Below are positions 35,304 to 48,959 of a stretch of 64,000 bases of DNA, one piece after another. The notes under the pieces are model-generated. The model did not search any database, was not told the DNA's origin, and saw only the letters and a list, made by a program, of their open reading frames with translations. The number at the start of each line of letters is the position of its first letter. The first letter of the stretch is position 1. This DNA comes from Prostheceraeus crozeri. Its lineage: Eukaryota > Platyhelminthes > Polycladida > Euryleptidae. The stretch covers positions 62,001 to 126,000 of the forward strand of contig CAJQUW010003584.1 in assembly GCA_907163375.1 (NCBI GenBank). Direction: 5' to 3'. Both the position numbers and the translations under genes were made by a program.

Positions 35304-35940
35304 CAGGAGTGCACAACCTTTTACATTTTCCGGCCGCCATTTCGAAGGCCGAAAGAATCACGGACACTTAATATGTGTGCAAACAGCAAGGTCAATAGCC
35401 AATCCTTTTTATATTCCACCACTCAAATTAGCTTTCCCTGATGAATGACGCAGTGAAAATTGCATAAAGGCATACTTCGTGAAGAATGAGTTAGCAAGTT
35501 AACCCATATACGACCGACGGTCATTTTTGACCAGAAAAGATTTTAAGCTTAAGGTGTTATTAGCACTTGCATCCATCTTCAGGTCATGGACTTGAAGCTA
35601 ACGCGCGCGCGAACAATTCGAGCAAACTTCAATTGTCCCTTTTGTTCCATTTAGCTGATGACTCTAGCCATGAATGCACATGAATGTAACTTCCCTAAAA
35701 TATTCTATTCCTGAATTATCGAACTGCCTGATCGCCTTCATCCGACCTGCGGGGCGCATTTTTCCAAGCAGCATGGGCATAAAGGTGTTCGACAGTATGC
35801 CACTATAGTGACGATTGTTTTTCGATTGCCTTGAACTCCAGAAATATTTGCAATATACATGTACAATATTCTTTTTCATTTACTTCTCATTGTCACGGTC
35901 GCACTTTGCCTCTGCTACGTCCACAGGTTGCGTACCCCTG
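35304..35940. mobile_element. Non-autonomous hAT, Charlie-like ends
   Basis: Ends CAGGAGTGCACAACCTTTTA and, from the right, CAGGGGTACGCAACC form short inverted repeats. Flanks ttctagac (35296-35303) and ctctagac (35941-35948) are an 8-bp duplication with one mismatch. The 637-bp element has no transposase. Inner sequence ccggccgccatttcg resembles the subterminal part of Charlie-type hAT elements. Confidence 0.82.
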
Positions 35941-37943
35941 CTCTAGACTGTAAGTCTTGCCTTCAGCCAGTGACTGTGAGAAATGCAGGAAGGTGCAAAG
36001 CTAAAGTGCTGCAGCTAAATTGTTAATGATCTGATAGGTCAAAACATGTTTGCAAGATGTTCAAATATAAATGGCGTGGGATGTATTCACGAGGTCTACG
36101 GTGCGAGAATTCAAAATGCTATTCAGTAAGGTAGGTCAATGAAATTCAAGAAAATGCCAATTTGGAGTGCAATTGAAATCACATTTGAGTGGAGGCATCT
36201 CAGTTAGTGATATCCAAGTTATCCGAAATTGTGCGATTCTTTTTGTCAGTCACATTATGTAGAGCAATACATTGACAGAAAATATAGGCTGATACTTGTA
36301 TATCAGATATGAAGCAATTGGCACTCGACTTTGTGGAGTCAAGTGCTTGATAATTGTTTATTGCACCGACTTTTCATAGATTTCTCCATTGTTTAATTGT
36401 CTATTGAAAACTGTTTAGCATTATCTTTTATACAATTGTACTCTTGAAAAGACTAATATGGACACTCATTAACCAATGCATTGAAAATGTCTATAACGTT
36501 TGTTTGAACTGAAATGAATGCTCTTAGATTTTAGAAATGCACAACAAAACTGGTATTAGCAAAGTAACTTAATGCAATATAAAAAGCAAATTATGATTTC
36601 AAACGACAGTGCTACAGCTGCTTATCATCTGTAAGCATCGCTACTCAACTGTATTCCCAAGGTGTACAACAAACCAAGTGGCTTACGAGAGGGGAATTAT
36701 CAGTACCTGACTCCCATGCACCCAATATCATTGTACTTTTGCCATTTAAATATTCACCACTTTCAAAATGTATAACATGTATGGGAAAAGCCACTTGGGT
36801 CCGCAATACAGTGTGAAAGCTATCGAAAATGATGTTACTCAAGTCGCATGTTTTTTATGCAGACTACCTAGCGGAAGAAAGGAGCATTTCGAGCTGAGTT
36901 CATGGCTTCCGAGTCCGCATAAACATATTTTTCTTCCTATTTAAAATTATTTCTCAAATTCATTCATGCAAAATCAATTGATTAATTGTGTATCAATCGT
37001 ATAATCAATTGATTAATTAGAGAACATCCCAAAGTCAAACATTTCATTACCAAGAATTTCCTCTCCATATCCTATGAATTTGATTACGTAGATTTCGAAT
37101 GACGACTTAATGATTCAACCAGTATTTCAGGCTTGCAAGTGAAAAATTAGCTTGGATTTTCAAAATATTCTGCCTTTTTATCGAAAAGTCATCTTCAAAT
37201 GACAAAATTAATGAACAAGAAGCAGATATTTTGTCTCAATCCCATAATTGTTCACTACTCGGTTTGCTCGTATAGATACTATACATAGTATGAATAAATG
37301 GGATCAAATTTGGCAAATTCCATAACTCTGAAAATAGTCCCATAGGCTGGCATATAATATGCTAACTTACACTGTGAACGAGGTTGGTCGGTTGTTTCTC
37401 TCGTCTGACTGTAGATGGGTTTTGCCTAATAGAAGTGGATATATGTGGTCATTTTCCGTGAATTTTGATTCATTTTGTATGTAATTGCTCAACCTGTATT
37501 CCTGTGACGTCGCATTTTGAGTTGCTTTAATAATTTTTGTGGAATTGCACATTTTTTGCTCGGTATTGCTGCGGCTGTGAGTAGTGGTCAATCTGTGCAT
37601 TTCTGGTGCTTCAGACCGTCGCATTGGATTTACCCAGTGTCCCTACTGCTACTAAATTTGGATCTTATTACCAACTCTGGCAGTGTCATTCATTCTTCGT
37701 AATTCATTGCGGAATATTGCAAAATTCAGTGCCTTCATTGATTAGTGCATTCGCATAGATATCTTTCTGTCGTCGTTAAATCAAGTGTGATATCCACAAT
37801 CTATTTATCAGCTGATTTCTTCACGACATCTAGCGGAGCCCTTGCGCGGGAATTTGTGATTACTTTTTTTTTGTAACCATAGCAACCTTCAAGTCTTTGC
37901 ACTTCATTATCGTTCATTTCAATTCATTGCACTAATACTTACC

Positions 37944-38555
37944 ATGACACCGTCACCAAAACCTGGCCGTTCCAGCAGGTCTGTGACGATACTGGAATTG
38001 AAATGCTCGATGGAGCAAACTAGAAATGACATAGGAAATCTTCATAAATCCGTTGACCATCTGAATCGGTGTATCGAAGGTAGATTTTTATCAGTCACTA
38101 ATGAGCAGATTGAAATCAGAAATGAAATAACTAAATTAAAGTCGGATATTTCGCAACAGAATGAGTTCATCCGTAGTTCACCGCCCTTGCATAAAGAGCA
38201 AATCGGTGAAATCCAAAGTCGAATGCTGAAAAGAAAGTACTTAATAATATCTGGTATACCAGAGGGCACAGGTACAGTTCAGAAAAGAAAATTGATAGAC
38301 AACAACACCGTGAAACAGCTTCTTTAAGATCTGGAGATTGATAATCCAGTGATTAAGGAGTCTTATCGAGTTGGCAAAATAACGCGTGGGAGATCTCGAC
38401 TTATTCGTGTCAAATGTGGGGAAATGAAAGTAAAGACTGAAATCTTACGGAAATTCAAAGAACTGAAGAAAATTGATAGTTATAGAGGTGTATACAATAA
38501 TCCTGATTTGACCAAAGAACATTGGATACACAGGAAGCCCTTAGAGATAAATTAA
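37944..38555 (+). pseudogene. LINE ORF1 protein, interrupted by a stop
   Basis: A basic N-terminus, then a coiled-coil-like stretch (EQTRNDIGNLHKSVDHLNRC and following). The RNA-binding-type segment RMLKRKYLIISGIPEG, typical of ORF1 proteins in Jockey/CR1/L2 LINEs, comes next. A TAA after TVKQLL at about 38325 interrupts it, and the same frame resumes as DLEIDNPVIKESYRVGK through RSRLIRVKC to 38555. It would have packaged the LINE RNA. Confidence 0.75.
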
Positions 38556-38603
38556 AACATAGAAGAGTCAATGGTGAAGAGGTTTTAATATGGAGAAATC
38601 TTA

Positions 38604-41056
38604 TTGTACCCAAACACAACGTGCAATCAAAGTTTTTTCAGGCATGATTTTATCAGGTCGTCAGGACACGTCCCCTATAGTTATCCTTCAGTGTTATTAA
38701 CTAATTTTCGCTCTATCATCGGTAAATTTGACGAATTCTCGGTTACAATAAAAACTCTAAAGCCTCAAATAATTTGTTTAGCCGAAACATGGCTAGATGA
38801 CTCTGTCGACTGGTCTTCTATAAGTATTCATAACTATAATATGGTAAGATGTGATCGCTGTTCAAGAAAGGGTGGTGGAGTCGGTATCTATATAAAGACT
38901 AATATTTCATTTCGTGTATTACCGATAGTTGACGATCCCGTCAGCAGTGAAATAGAGACTTTAATCAGTTCAAGTGTACTGATCTCTGTGATGATATGGA
39001 CATGGTTGATATCATCAAGCGTCCGACCCGTGGTCAAAATATTTTAGACCATATTTTAGTATCTGAAGGTATTTCTGAAATTTATTCATCGAAGTAAGAC
39101 GTCGATCAATGAAGACATATGTACTCGGATTCACACTGTATTTGATTACAGAAAATCAAATCTTCAAAAGCTATTAATGAAGTTGCACCATATAGATTGG
39201 GACTCTGTGTTACCGTCAAACCTTGATGTCAACGATATGTGCATTGTTTTCAATACTATTCTTAAGAGCTTGTATACCCCAAAGAGAAGTTACATTATCC
39301 AATAAGGACAAGGACTGGCTATCTCCCTTGACGAAGATGCTGATCAATGACAGATGGAAGGCGTATCGTAACAAAGATTGGATACGTTTCAAAGATCTGC
39401 AACAAAAAGTAAAACGAGAAATTCATAAGTCTAAGGAACTGTTTATCAACAAGCTTAAAAATGATAAAAACGATACATGGAAAATTATTGAACAGATCTC
39501 TAGCAAGAAAACTCGATCAAAGTGAGAAAATGAAATCAGCAGAGTGGGTGGTGATAAAAGACTTTCCGATATATTTTGTGATATTCTCACTGATAGATTC
39601 AAAAGCGATAACGAATTCGAACCGATTGATATCCGTGATTCTGACGACTGGGACATTACAATAACGGACGATATGGTCCATCGTGAGTTGCAGAAGTTGA
39701 ATATTAGCAAGTCGTCTTCTTTGGATGACATTCCAACAAAAATTTATGTTGAAGCTTCTGTTTTCCTCGCCAATCCATTGAAGTTGATCTTTGAGGCATC
39801 TGTAAGGCAAAACCGATTTCCTTCATTATGGAAAAAGGAGTCATCACTCCCGTGCCGGTCATCTTCTCCTAAAAGAGAAAAGTTTCGACCGATTTTCACT
39901 TCATCAGTACAGTTTAAAGTGTTTGAAAGAATCATTTTCAGCAACATGAGAAGTATATTGGAGCAAAATTTTGGAGATTCGCAACATGGGTTCTGCTCAT
40001 CACTCCACGGTTACAGCTTTAATAGAGATCCATGAGAATGCTCTTGATTTTTATGACAATCCAGATAATATTGGAGCATCCATCATTTCCGTGGACATGT
40101 CGGCGGCTTTTGACTCACTGAACCATTCAATGGCAATTAATGAATTTTTTCGATTGCCATCTGTGTCGAAGAAGTTTGTGAAATGGTTGAATGACTATCT
40201 TGCTGACCGTAAATGTACAGTGAAAGTGAATGACTGCTTTTCCCGCACAATACCCATTGAAAAAGGGATACCTCAGGGCTCAGTTTTATGGCCCGCCATT
40301 CTTGCTGTCTTCCTTGCTGACTTTGATAAAATGTTGCCAACTACCAAATGTGTTACCTATGCAGACGACATAACTCTAATCATGCCCTTAGAGAAACTGC
40401 AGACTAAAGTAGAAATTGAAGATTACATCAATGGGGAGATCCAGCATACTCAGAGCTGGTGCTCAAGGAATAAATTGAATTTAAACCAAGAGAAGTCTGC
40501 TGCCATTATCTGCCAAAAAAGAACTGACAGCCTCACTGAGCCATGCAATCTTTCTGTCAATGTATGTACAAAATTAAAAATCCTTGGTATGACTCTGAAT
40601 GATCGCCTAACATGGCATGACCATATAAGTGAAGTCATAACGAAGTGCAATCGACGTTTCTTCATACTAAGAAATGCAAAAAGTTATATTAAATCAAATG
40701 AACTCTTGGTCATTTATAACGGCATTATTCGCTCAATCATAGAGTACGCCGCACCACTGTTTGTATGGCTTCCAATCGGTTTGGAGAATAAACTAAGCAG
40801 GCTGCAAAGACGAGCAATGCGGCTCATTGATCCAGCCAAAAAGGTGATTCCGGAAATCAGAGAGAGAAGAGAAAGTTTGAGCAAGAAATTATTTATCAGC
40901 ATTGTGAAGAATGACACTCATTTGCTATCAAAGTATATCCCTAAAAGGTTGAAGTATACCAAACATTTTAAAGTGAACATTCACCGCTCCAAGAAACGCA
41001 AAAGATCTTTTTTCCCCTTTACAACTTTACTAGTCAACAGCGATCTAAGAATATAG
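38604..41056 (+). pseudogene. LINE ORF2, endonuclease plus reverse transcriptase, broken
   Basis: The apurinic-type endonuclease begins at NFRSIIGKFDEF with IICLAETWLDDSV and KGGGVGIYIKTNI. The middle, where the catalytic GDFN should be, is missing. Sequence resumes with an IIKRPTRGQNILDHIL-type region in another frame near 39,010-39,060. The reverse transcriptase follows with IISVDMSAAFDSLNHSM, GIPQGSVLWP and the intact catalytic VTYADDITLI. The thumb is LKILGMTLNDRLTWHDHIS. The last 361 codons (39971-41056) form one open frame. At least three breaks are present upstream. Confidence 0.85.
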
Positions 41057-42409
41057 CACGTCGTGATTTATATGTAATTGATGAAATGCTTTCTAACATG
41101 TATAATTTGCTTTGTATCTTCTGATGAACTTCTGTATTATTGATTACCATTACTTTTTTTGAAAAATATACACGCTATATATATATATAAAACCATATTT
41201 CATTACTAGCAGGATGAATATTGACAAAAATTGCCAAATGATCTATGATGGACAAAAATTGCCAAAGGCTGGAGGACATTTACCTACACACAGAATTCAT
41301 TCAATTCAATGTCCCTTTCGTAATTTATTCATGAATGCAATCAAAGCATTTAATTGATATTACAAATAAATACTTAAATGTGCGTCATTTACATCATCAA
41401 TCATTTGATTGATCAGAATCCAACATTCTAATAGGTAATTGATTGCTCCGAGTTCAAATTTCAATAAATTAATTGCTCTAAATTCAGGTCTCGATTTTTT
41501 GAATTCTCTTAATTCCAATTCCAATCAATTGATTTTCCTGATTTCCAGTTTTCACTGATGGATTGAAAATTGAAAGAGCGATTGAATCTCAATCAATTAT
41601 TGATATTACCAGAAATCATGCAGGCATCACAGGAGAGGAAACTGAAACCCGCAAAAGCTAAAAAGTGCTCTTATAGCAAGTTTTACACAAGTCATTTGTG
41701 GGTTGTTCATTTCTAAGAGTTCATTTCGTCAGGAAGCCAAAGCCGTGACCTCAACATGGCAGTTGCGCCACCTTATCATGTCGGTCTCGTATCCGTTCGT
41801 GGCTTCAACGATTCCGTTAAATTTCTGTCGCATTTGTCACTTTTAACTTTGTTGTCTACAAGGTAGCAATGTCCCGCTATCAACGAGAGAATATTCTACC
41901 TTCCGCGGCTTGAGTCTTCTCGGAGATTGGATTCTCGATTTCATAGGAAGGTTGTCTTCTAACTTCCGCTATCTCAATCTTCTCTAAGAAGTGACATTAT
42001 CTACCGCTTAGCTGAGATTGAATTTGAAACGCCAATTCGACTCAACTTGTTTGTGGACGCCAGATGTAGATTGAAATAATGAAATTAAGTGTCCATCTTC
42101 TCGAACAGACATCTGAAGTGCACAGTAACCGAATATAAACATGCAACATTGACAAAGAACTGAAAACTCAGACATTAATAAGTAAACAGAGGTACTCAGT
42201 CAATTAAGAAAGTAAGTCACAGGATGTAGCAGAAGACATTCAAGAAAATTACTCTCCTAAATTTTCGTATCTGATACAAGGTTTTCACTGTTCATGAACA
42301 TGATGAAGCACAAAGATTCTCATTTGCTACACTGATATTGAGCATCTTGTAAATAAATCGTATTACATGTAATTTGGAGTAATTCAAGAAAACGGGTGCA
42401 TTTTGACGA

Positions 42410-42910
42410 GATGGCCCTTGCCATAGAGTAAGTATATTAGGTAGGGTAGCAACTACGCATTTATTAAATACCCAATGTGTATATACACTTTCGATTTTAT
42501 TAAATGAACTCGAAGTGAATATAATTGGAATTGTTTCCAAATGTGAGATATGCACATCTATGCAGTTTTGAAGAAATTAACACGAAATTGACTGATCATG
42601 ATAGTATAATGCAAAAGGCAATTATATTATTTTACAGATTGCCCGTGTCATGACAGCCTTGGAGAGGTATGTTTGTTAAATCAGCAACTCGATGACCTGC
42701 TATTGCTTTCATGTTGAACCTCAAGAGAATCTTCTTAAGCGCAATTATTTCATAAGCAACCTGCCACTGGTAGAGCAAAATAGCAATCAATGACAATGAT
42801 TTCAAATAACTTTGAAATATGTGAATGGCTCCACATCATCATTCAGATTCAAGAAATGAAACATAAATTTAGTGAATTATAAATTCATGACGATGAAAAT
42901 TGAATTAATA
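42410..42910. repeat. Dispersed repeat family A, copy 3
   Basis: It aligns along its length with 25510-26010 (shared cataaatttagtgaat near both right sides) and its first half with 28141-28395. Same direction in all three. Non-coding. Confidence 0.75.
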
Positions 42911-43143
42911 ACATGAAATTTCAGCCACGGCAGTACAATAAGACCTCGACTTTATCATCAAGACTTCTAATATAATGCCGTTCATTCGATTTCCTTGATC
43001 ATCAGCACAATTTCGCTTAGTTACTATGCTTGTTGGTAAATATTCATTCCTTTTAATATCCAACTTGTTTATACTACTTATGTAGGGGTGTCATGTCGAT
43101 AGTATATAAATTGGCAAAAATTTAGCTTCTTCAAAACTGCTGA

Positions 43144-43228
43144 AATAATTTTTTGGGCTGCAGGAACGTAATCTCCGCAAAAACTGAATGTTTTGATATA
43201 AAAATCTTCACTGTATGCAGATACTTTT
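43144..43228. repeat. Inverted copy of the 25176-25262 repeat
   Basis: Its reverse complement reads tacagtgaagattttta, then cattcagtttttgcg, then cctgcagcccaaaaaa. This matches the order of blocks at 25183-25262. It is a short remnant. Confidence 0.6.
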
Positions 43229-43984
43229 TTGGGTCTACACTCTACTCACATACACTCACTCTATTGTCCTAACACTTTTATTTCCGAAATAGTTATGTGA
43301 CGAAAACATTAATCAGTACTTTATAGATAGAAATTACTCTAATTATTTGATGCCAATTATCCTCAATTGGTTCAAGGCATCTACATATTTGCACGTTGAA
43401 TTATCGAATGCTTTCTATAATCTAAAACGTGAATAAAAATATGAGTTCTATTTCAATTTCACTGTTCGTGCATTTTCAACTTTTTTTCTGTTACCAGAAG
43501 AAAAACGACTGTTAATACCATATTTGAGGTCGTAGATTACGAAAATAATACTTATTTTTTATTATTTTGGATTCTTCAACTCTTATTTAAAGTTTTGTTA
43601 CATGGAAAACAATAAAAAATCGTAAATTTAGGTCTATAAGCATTATCGTGCTGTATTCAATAAAGGTGTCTACAAGGCTCTCTTAGTTAACGAAGTTCAT
43701 AAAATGCAGCCGAATTACTAATTTTGTGTTTATATGTATTCATATTGACATAATGAACCACTTTCCAGGTCAACTTTATAGTAGTTTGAACCTGTTTCTT
43801 CGTATCTCGAGTTTTCTGGCTCACTGTTCTTTGCAGTAAACTTTGACACACGGAAATGAACGGTTTTGCTCTACGAGTTGATGTTATGGGAGCATTCATG
43901 GTTGGTGCATGCGAAACTTGAGGATTAGGCGCCGAACACAATGGCAGAGTAGCTACTGCAAAAGAACTTGATTGCATCATGTCA

Positions 43985-44560
43985 GGGCGCTCTTGCAAAC
44001 ATGATAAGAACCAGTTCTCCTATATTTGTGGTCGACATTTGAGTAAACATCACGACGTTATTCTATTGCTCTCAACAATAATTTAGCAACGGCGCACTAT
44101 TTATACTTTGGATTGAAAATAACACAAGACGTCGGAAAGGTATGGGCTCCTGAATACTCCTGTTCTAAATGTTACTATACCTTGCTGGGTTGGATGAATG
44201 CCTTCTGGGCGTAGCCGAATGCCTTTCGATATTCCCAGGGTTTGGAGAGAACAAAAAGACTGTCATTCTGATTGCTTCTTCTGTCTCGCAAAGGTAGGTG
44301 GAGCATGGTCAAGACCTTTCTATCCCGACTTATGCTCAAGTAGAGCACCTGTGCCCCATACTGAATCCTTGCCAATGCGGAATCCACCCTTGGTTAAAGT
44401 TGACAATAGCAGCAGTACATCAGATAAAGTACCTGTATTACACGATGACGAATTCGCGAACATCGACTCAAAAAGGTTAGTGCAGGGATTTTCACATGAC
44501 CACAGGTAGATAAAATTGCTGACAACGATAGATTTCTGAATGCCCTTACTTCTGAAGAGC
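43985..44560 (+). pseudogene. Broken copy of a multi-copy metazoan gene family of unknown function
   Basis: Pieces in different frames keep the order of a family I recognise from invertebrate genomes but cannot name. First is a Cys-containing start with FSYICG, then AHYLYFGLKI, KVWAPEYSCSKCYYTLLGW, then MPFDIPRVWREQKD, and the C-terminal APVPHTESLPM. The cysteine spacing (YSCSKC, SDCFFC) suggests metal binding. The copy is broken in several places. The high copy number of the family in other genomes suggests spread with a mobile element, but that is inference. Confidence 0.5.
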
Positions 44561-46204
44561 AAGAATGTTTGACGTCCATTCTTGAGGCATTTAGAAATAT
44601 GCTAGTTCCAACCGATGTTGTTACCGTAAGAGGAAAAAAAGAAGATTGGTGGATGTAATGATTCGGCACTTTCAGGGACTGGATATAAATTATAGCCCTA
44701 AAATGCATTCATTACCTCGGTTTACATTTGCCACAACTGTTGTCTCGACAGGTTCAAGTTAGTGATGAAAGACTGGTGAAAGACTGCATCAGACATTCAA
44801 GGTGTTTGATACTCGTTGTGCAAAGAAATCTCTGAGAAAAATTTTACTGGACTATATTTGGATGAATGTAATTTGATATGTTGAATGATGACAGATCATC
44901 ACGAGCCTTATGGAATTGTTTTCTTTTTCTTCAAGTTCATCTATGAGAGTTCATATAAACATTTCATTAAAATGCAGTCTCACTACTGAAATATACTACT
45001 CAGAAGATAAAAACCAATAAAGTTATCTACATAGTATATGTATCCTTGTCTTAGAATGCAGTACCATCACTTCTATGCTCATCCGTGAATCCAATACAAT
45101 CATTGTAGCTCCATAAATTAATATAATTTTCCTCCACTGTACGATACAATAACCAAATATAAGCTGCTTTCCAAGTCAAAATAATGAAAATTAAAAATTC
45201 AGCATGAATGCTAGAAAATCCAAATGAATTCAAAACAAATATTGTATTCATGTTTTGTACACTCAAATTGATAGGAAAAAAGTGAAATTGCTTTGATAAC
45301 AATTTAGTGCACGAACAGTGTTTTTATCAATCAGTTGCTCAAACTGAATTCCATGCTCCTCAACTGCACATTCGACATAATTCGTACACATTTCGACGAT
45401 TTCTTTGGAGGAGATCAGGATTGTTTCCTAAAAGAGAGGTTTCCTTAGTTGAGCAAATCCTAGCAAGGCGTCCTGAGCCATCCGATTAGGTAGTGGTTGG
45501 CAGTGATCAGGAAATGGCCATTATAGTTTAACCCGTGTAAGACCAAATGCACCAGTGCAAGCACTTGGATGTCCCAGTGAAAATGCCCAATCTTTCCGAA
45601 TTCTCTCTTTCTATTCCTCCTATTTATTTGGTCTGATGTATAAAGTGAATTTTTTCTTTTATCATTGCAGGGAGTAGCTAGGACTGACAACTTTGGTGAC
45701 CAGTTCATTTATTCCACATTTCCAATCCAGATGGCACATTTCTCATCCAAAACATCTCAACCGATATGATGTAGAGCGTTGAGACTCGATATGGTATACA
45801 AAAACATCATCCAATTGTGCCTACACGTACTCAAGCCCTGGAAAAATAATATCCTTGATATTATAATCAACACAATAATTGACCACATTGACAGGATAAT
45901 CATAGAGCAGGACTCTGAAATGATCAGAGCATAATATGCTATTGAGATCGTAGCATCGGCGCCATTAACTGACTTTTGCTGAAATAAATGTGGAAATAAC
46001 CGTGTGTTGCAACACTAGCAATTATGCCTATTCCCTCTTTTATCCGGTAGCCCTTGCAGATTTTTTCATGTTGCTCCAAGACTACATTATCTAAGACGGT
46101 TTTTGTGACTTTTAGTTTCTACGTATTCTTGATAATCAAGCCAAATTTCATAAAATTTCTTTCTTGGGAACATCAAAAATTTGACCTGTAGAAAAAGCAC
46201 ATTT

Positions 46205-46752
46205 TGAAAATTAATTTTTATCGCTTACCGTAGCAAACCGCAACCGAGGAATTTCTAACCGCGACCAACCGCATCCGTTGGATTTTTGACCGTAACCTAC
46301 CGTCAACCGCAGAAACACATGTATATATGACTATTAAACGCTTGAATGTATAGGCTCGTTGAATCAATGCCCTATACAAGTTATCCACTGGTGCCAGCTA
46401 TGTAATATATCATGTTATAGTCGTCTACTTGTTTACGCAGCCATCTAGAACAACTGTTAGTTTTACGTAGAACCAATGCATTAACATAACGCACCAACCT
46501 ACAAAATTCTTCTCATGATACTTTTATGATTCAGGCATTATTCGGATTTCGCTAAATATATTGTATTTATTGTTTAACTTTAAGACAGCATTCAATTGTC
46601 ACTCATTTAAAATTCCAAAAGACAAATAAGAACAAAATATACTCCGATGCTAAACGTAAAAGTGATAACTTTAACCTCAACCGGTCGTTAACCTTGGTTT
46701 CAGCGGTTAATCGTAACCACGGTTATAACCGCACATAACTAAATCACACTGC
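46205..46752. mobile_element. Decayed hAT-like element with AACCG repeats
   Basis: AACCGC/CCGTAACC repeats near the left (46210-46310) are mirrored by aaccggtcgttaacc and ggttataaccgc at the right. From the right the end reads cagtgtgatttagttatgtg, a hAT-like tip. I could not confirm a target duplication, and the left end is unclear. No coding sequence. Confidence 0.4.
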
Positions 46753-48959
46753 AATAAAAATGGCTCCACAATCTTCACATAAACATAATAAAAACGTATT
46801 TATCTGCTTTTTAGAAATTTTGATGATGATTTAAGATTATATATTAATTTTTCGATTATAAGATTTATTAATACAAACTAATGAATATTGACAGTGATGA
46901 CTTGTTCTCAGATTTCACAGTTTTCCTTTTTTGGTGTTTAGATGAAATTGATAGTCATTTCATGACAGAAATTTCTTGTAATTGAAATTCTTTTTCGTGA
47001 TAGAAATTGTTAGTGCATTTGTGCAATGATGCTCAGCACCTCATACAAACATTTGCGTAGGTCATCATTGCATCAGGTCGTGTTTTGCTAAATAATATAG
47101 GGTTTCTTTAATCATTTGAGTAGATGTGTTGTCAAAGGAACAAAAATAGAAGTTTGAACATGGGTTTAAGCCGTGTGTTACACATTGTTTCAAAACATTG
47201 CTCAACTACTAATTAGCTGATGATGCTTTTTCAATGCGAGAGCAGATTTAGACAAGTGAACGAGAAATAATGGGCTTACTGTTTATCCATGGCTTGCTAG
47301 AGAGGCGAATGCTGAGGTTTTGAATTCCTTCAAGAAATTGAGTAGCTGTTTCAAGTAAATATAAGTAGTATGATGCAAACATACAACTTATCAAACTTGC
47401 AAATCCATGTCATTGACATAACAGATGCTTTTATGTTACACATCAAAACAGCCTTTAAAATTGCTTGCACATTCAAAAAGTTGTTCAAAAGAAAAGAAAC
47501 TATGCGAAATTCTGAAATAAAAACATCCAAAACTCATTCAAAGCAAAACCTAAAACAAAACAATAAAAGCATTATATGTTTCTCTCGAAAAACTTTTCAG
47601 AAAAAATGACTTCTAAATCGCAGTTTTAAGTGACATTTCGAAGTTTTGATATGCGTAGGAATGAGTAAAGCGGTCGACATTTGGCAATTTTTTGAATTAT
47701 ACATTAAAAATAATTTTGTCTGTAATACAACCAAAACTCTTTAACTTAACTCATGTAAATTCAATTGATTAAGTGTATTGATCGGTGCCAAACTGTCTCC
47801 CGACAGTAGCCCGTAAGATGTTGGACTATCAACAGTGGCCCATGCAGCGAGTTCATTTATTTGTCCATGTCAAAATTAGATAATAAATTCAAAGGAAGGA
47901 AACACCTCATATCAGACTGCGTTTGTAGCTAAGGCAATTTAAATTGCTTTTGAAACCAAAATAGGATTTCATGAGGCTAGTTGAGTTTGCATCAGCCGTT
48001 ACGTAGAAAGAGAGCACAACATTGTCCCTTTAAAAATACCTCTGAAACCCGATGTTTTTTTGTTTTCATTAAACTTACAGAACAAAATTTCCTCTTTAAG
48101 TGTGATAGCAGTCGTCTAAAGCACTCAAAGGAGTCTCCTATTGCTGGAATTATATTGTTTTCAGCATTTGGTCAGTGAATTAGACAGTAGTAGAGATACT
48201 AAGCATCCTTAAATCTGCACTAAATTGTCCGGACGTCATCTCAAGGACTTTAGTTAAATCTCAAGTGATGCTGTGTTTAAAATCAAGTCAATTATTCCAG
48301 CGATGAAGTTAACTAACTGACTGACAAGCAGAGATGGGAGAGATATTTTCAGTTTTGTACGATAATCACTTGACATAATGCTCACCGGATATATCAATAG
48401 ATTTACTTACTGTTTACTTTGTTGAAAAGTTTGAAAAGAAAAACTGCTAAAACAATGGGCGCCTGGTCGCTGGGATAATTTGGACTGCATTCATTTTCTT
48501 GTAGTGACTACATTTCTTCTACTTTACTGAACATTGCACCGCTACGTTAGTCAGGGAGAAACTACATCTTTGAGAGACAATAACCTCATATGAGTCATCT
48601 CACGTACGCTATTCGGTTCTGGAATGCTCATGCCTTGATACAATGCGACAATACATCCTTAAACTGTTAAAAACAAATCAACTCTTTAATGACATAGGCG
48701 AGATGATGTAAAAGAAAGACGTATTGTTCCAAAATTCAGCGATTACGTTAAAGCGATTTTTATCTGAAAATGAATTTCCTTTCATTACGATGGTTCCCGA
48801 GAGAAGTAATGATACTTTAAAAGCGCATTTAAAGGGGCGAGAAGGAGCGGCAGTAGAAAACGAAGAAATATTTCTGTCATATTATCCATCCCGATGGAGT
48901 ACGACGATAAAGTGTCGGGAGCACGGTAAGGACTTTCCTCCACAAGTGAAGTCATTATG

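Larger units (their letters stand above)
37500..41195 (+). mobile_element. LINE of the Jockey/CR1/L2 group, nearly full length, inactivated
   Basis: A 5' UTR of roughly 440 bp leads to ORF1 from the ATG at 37944. Then come an endonuclease from about 38,690 and a reverse transcriptase to 41056. The 3' end is AT-rich with a short (TA)n run near 41,177-41,190. Order and motifs fit a two-ORF non-LTR retrotransposon of the Jockey superfamily. Stops and frame changes occur in ORF1 and ORF2, and part of the endonuclease appears to be missing. It sits in HR96 intron 1 on the same strand as the gene. Confidence 0.85.
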
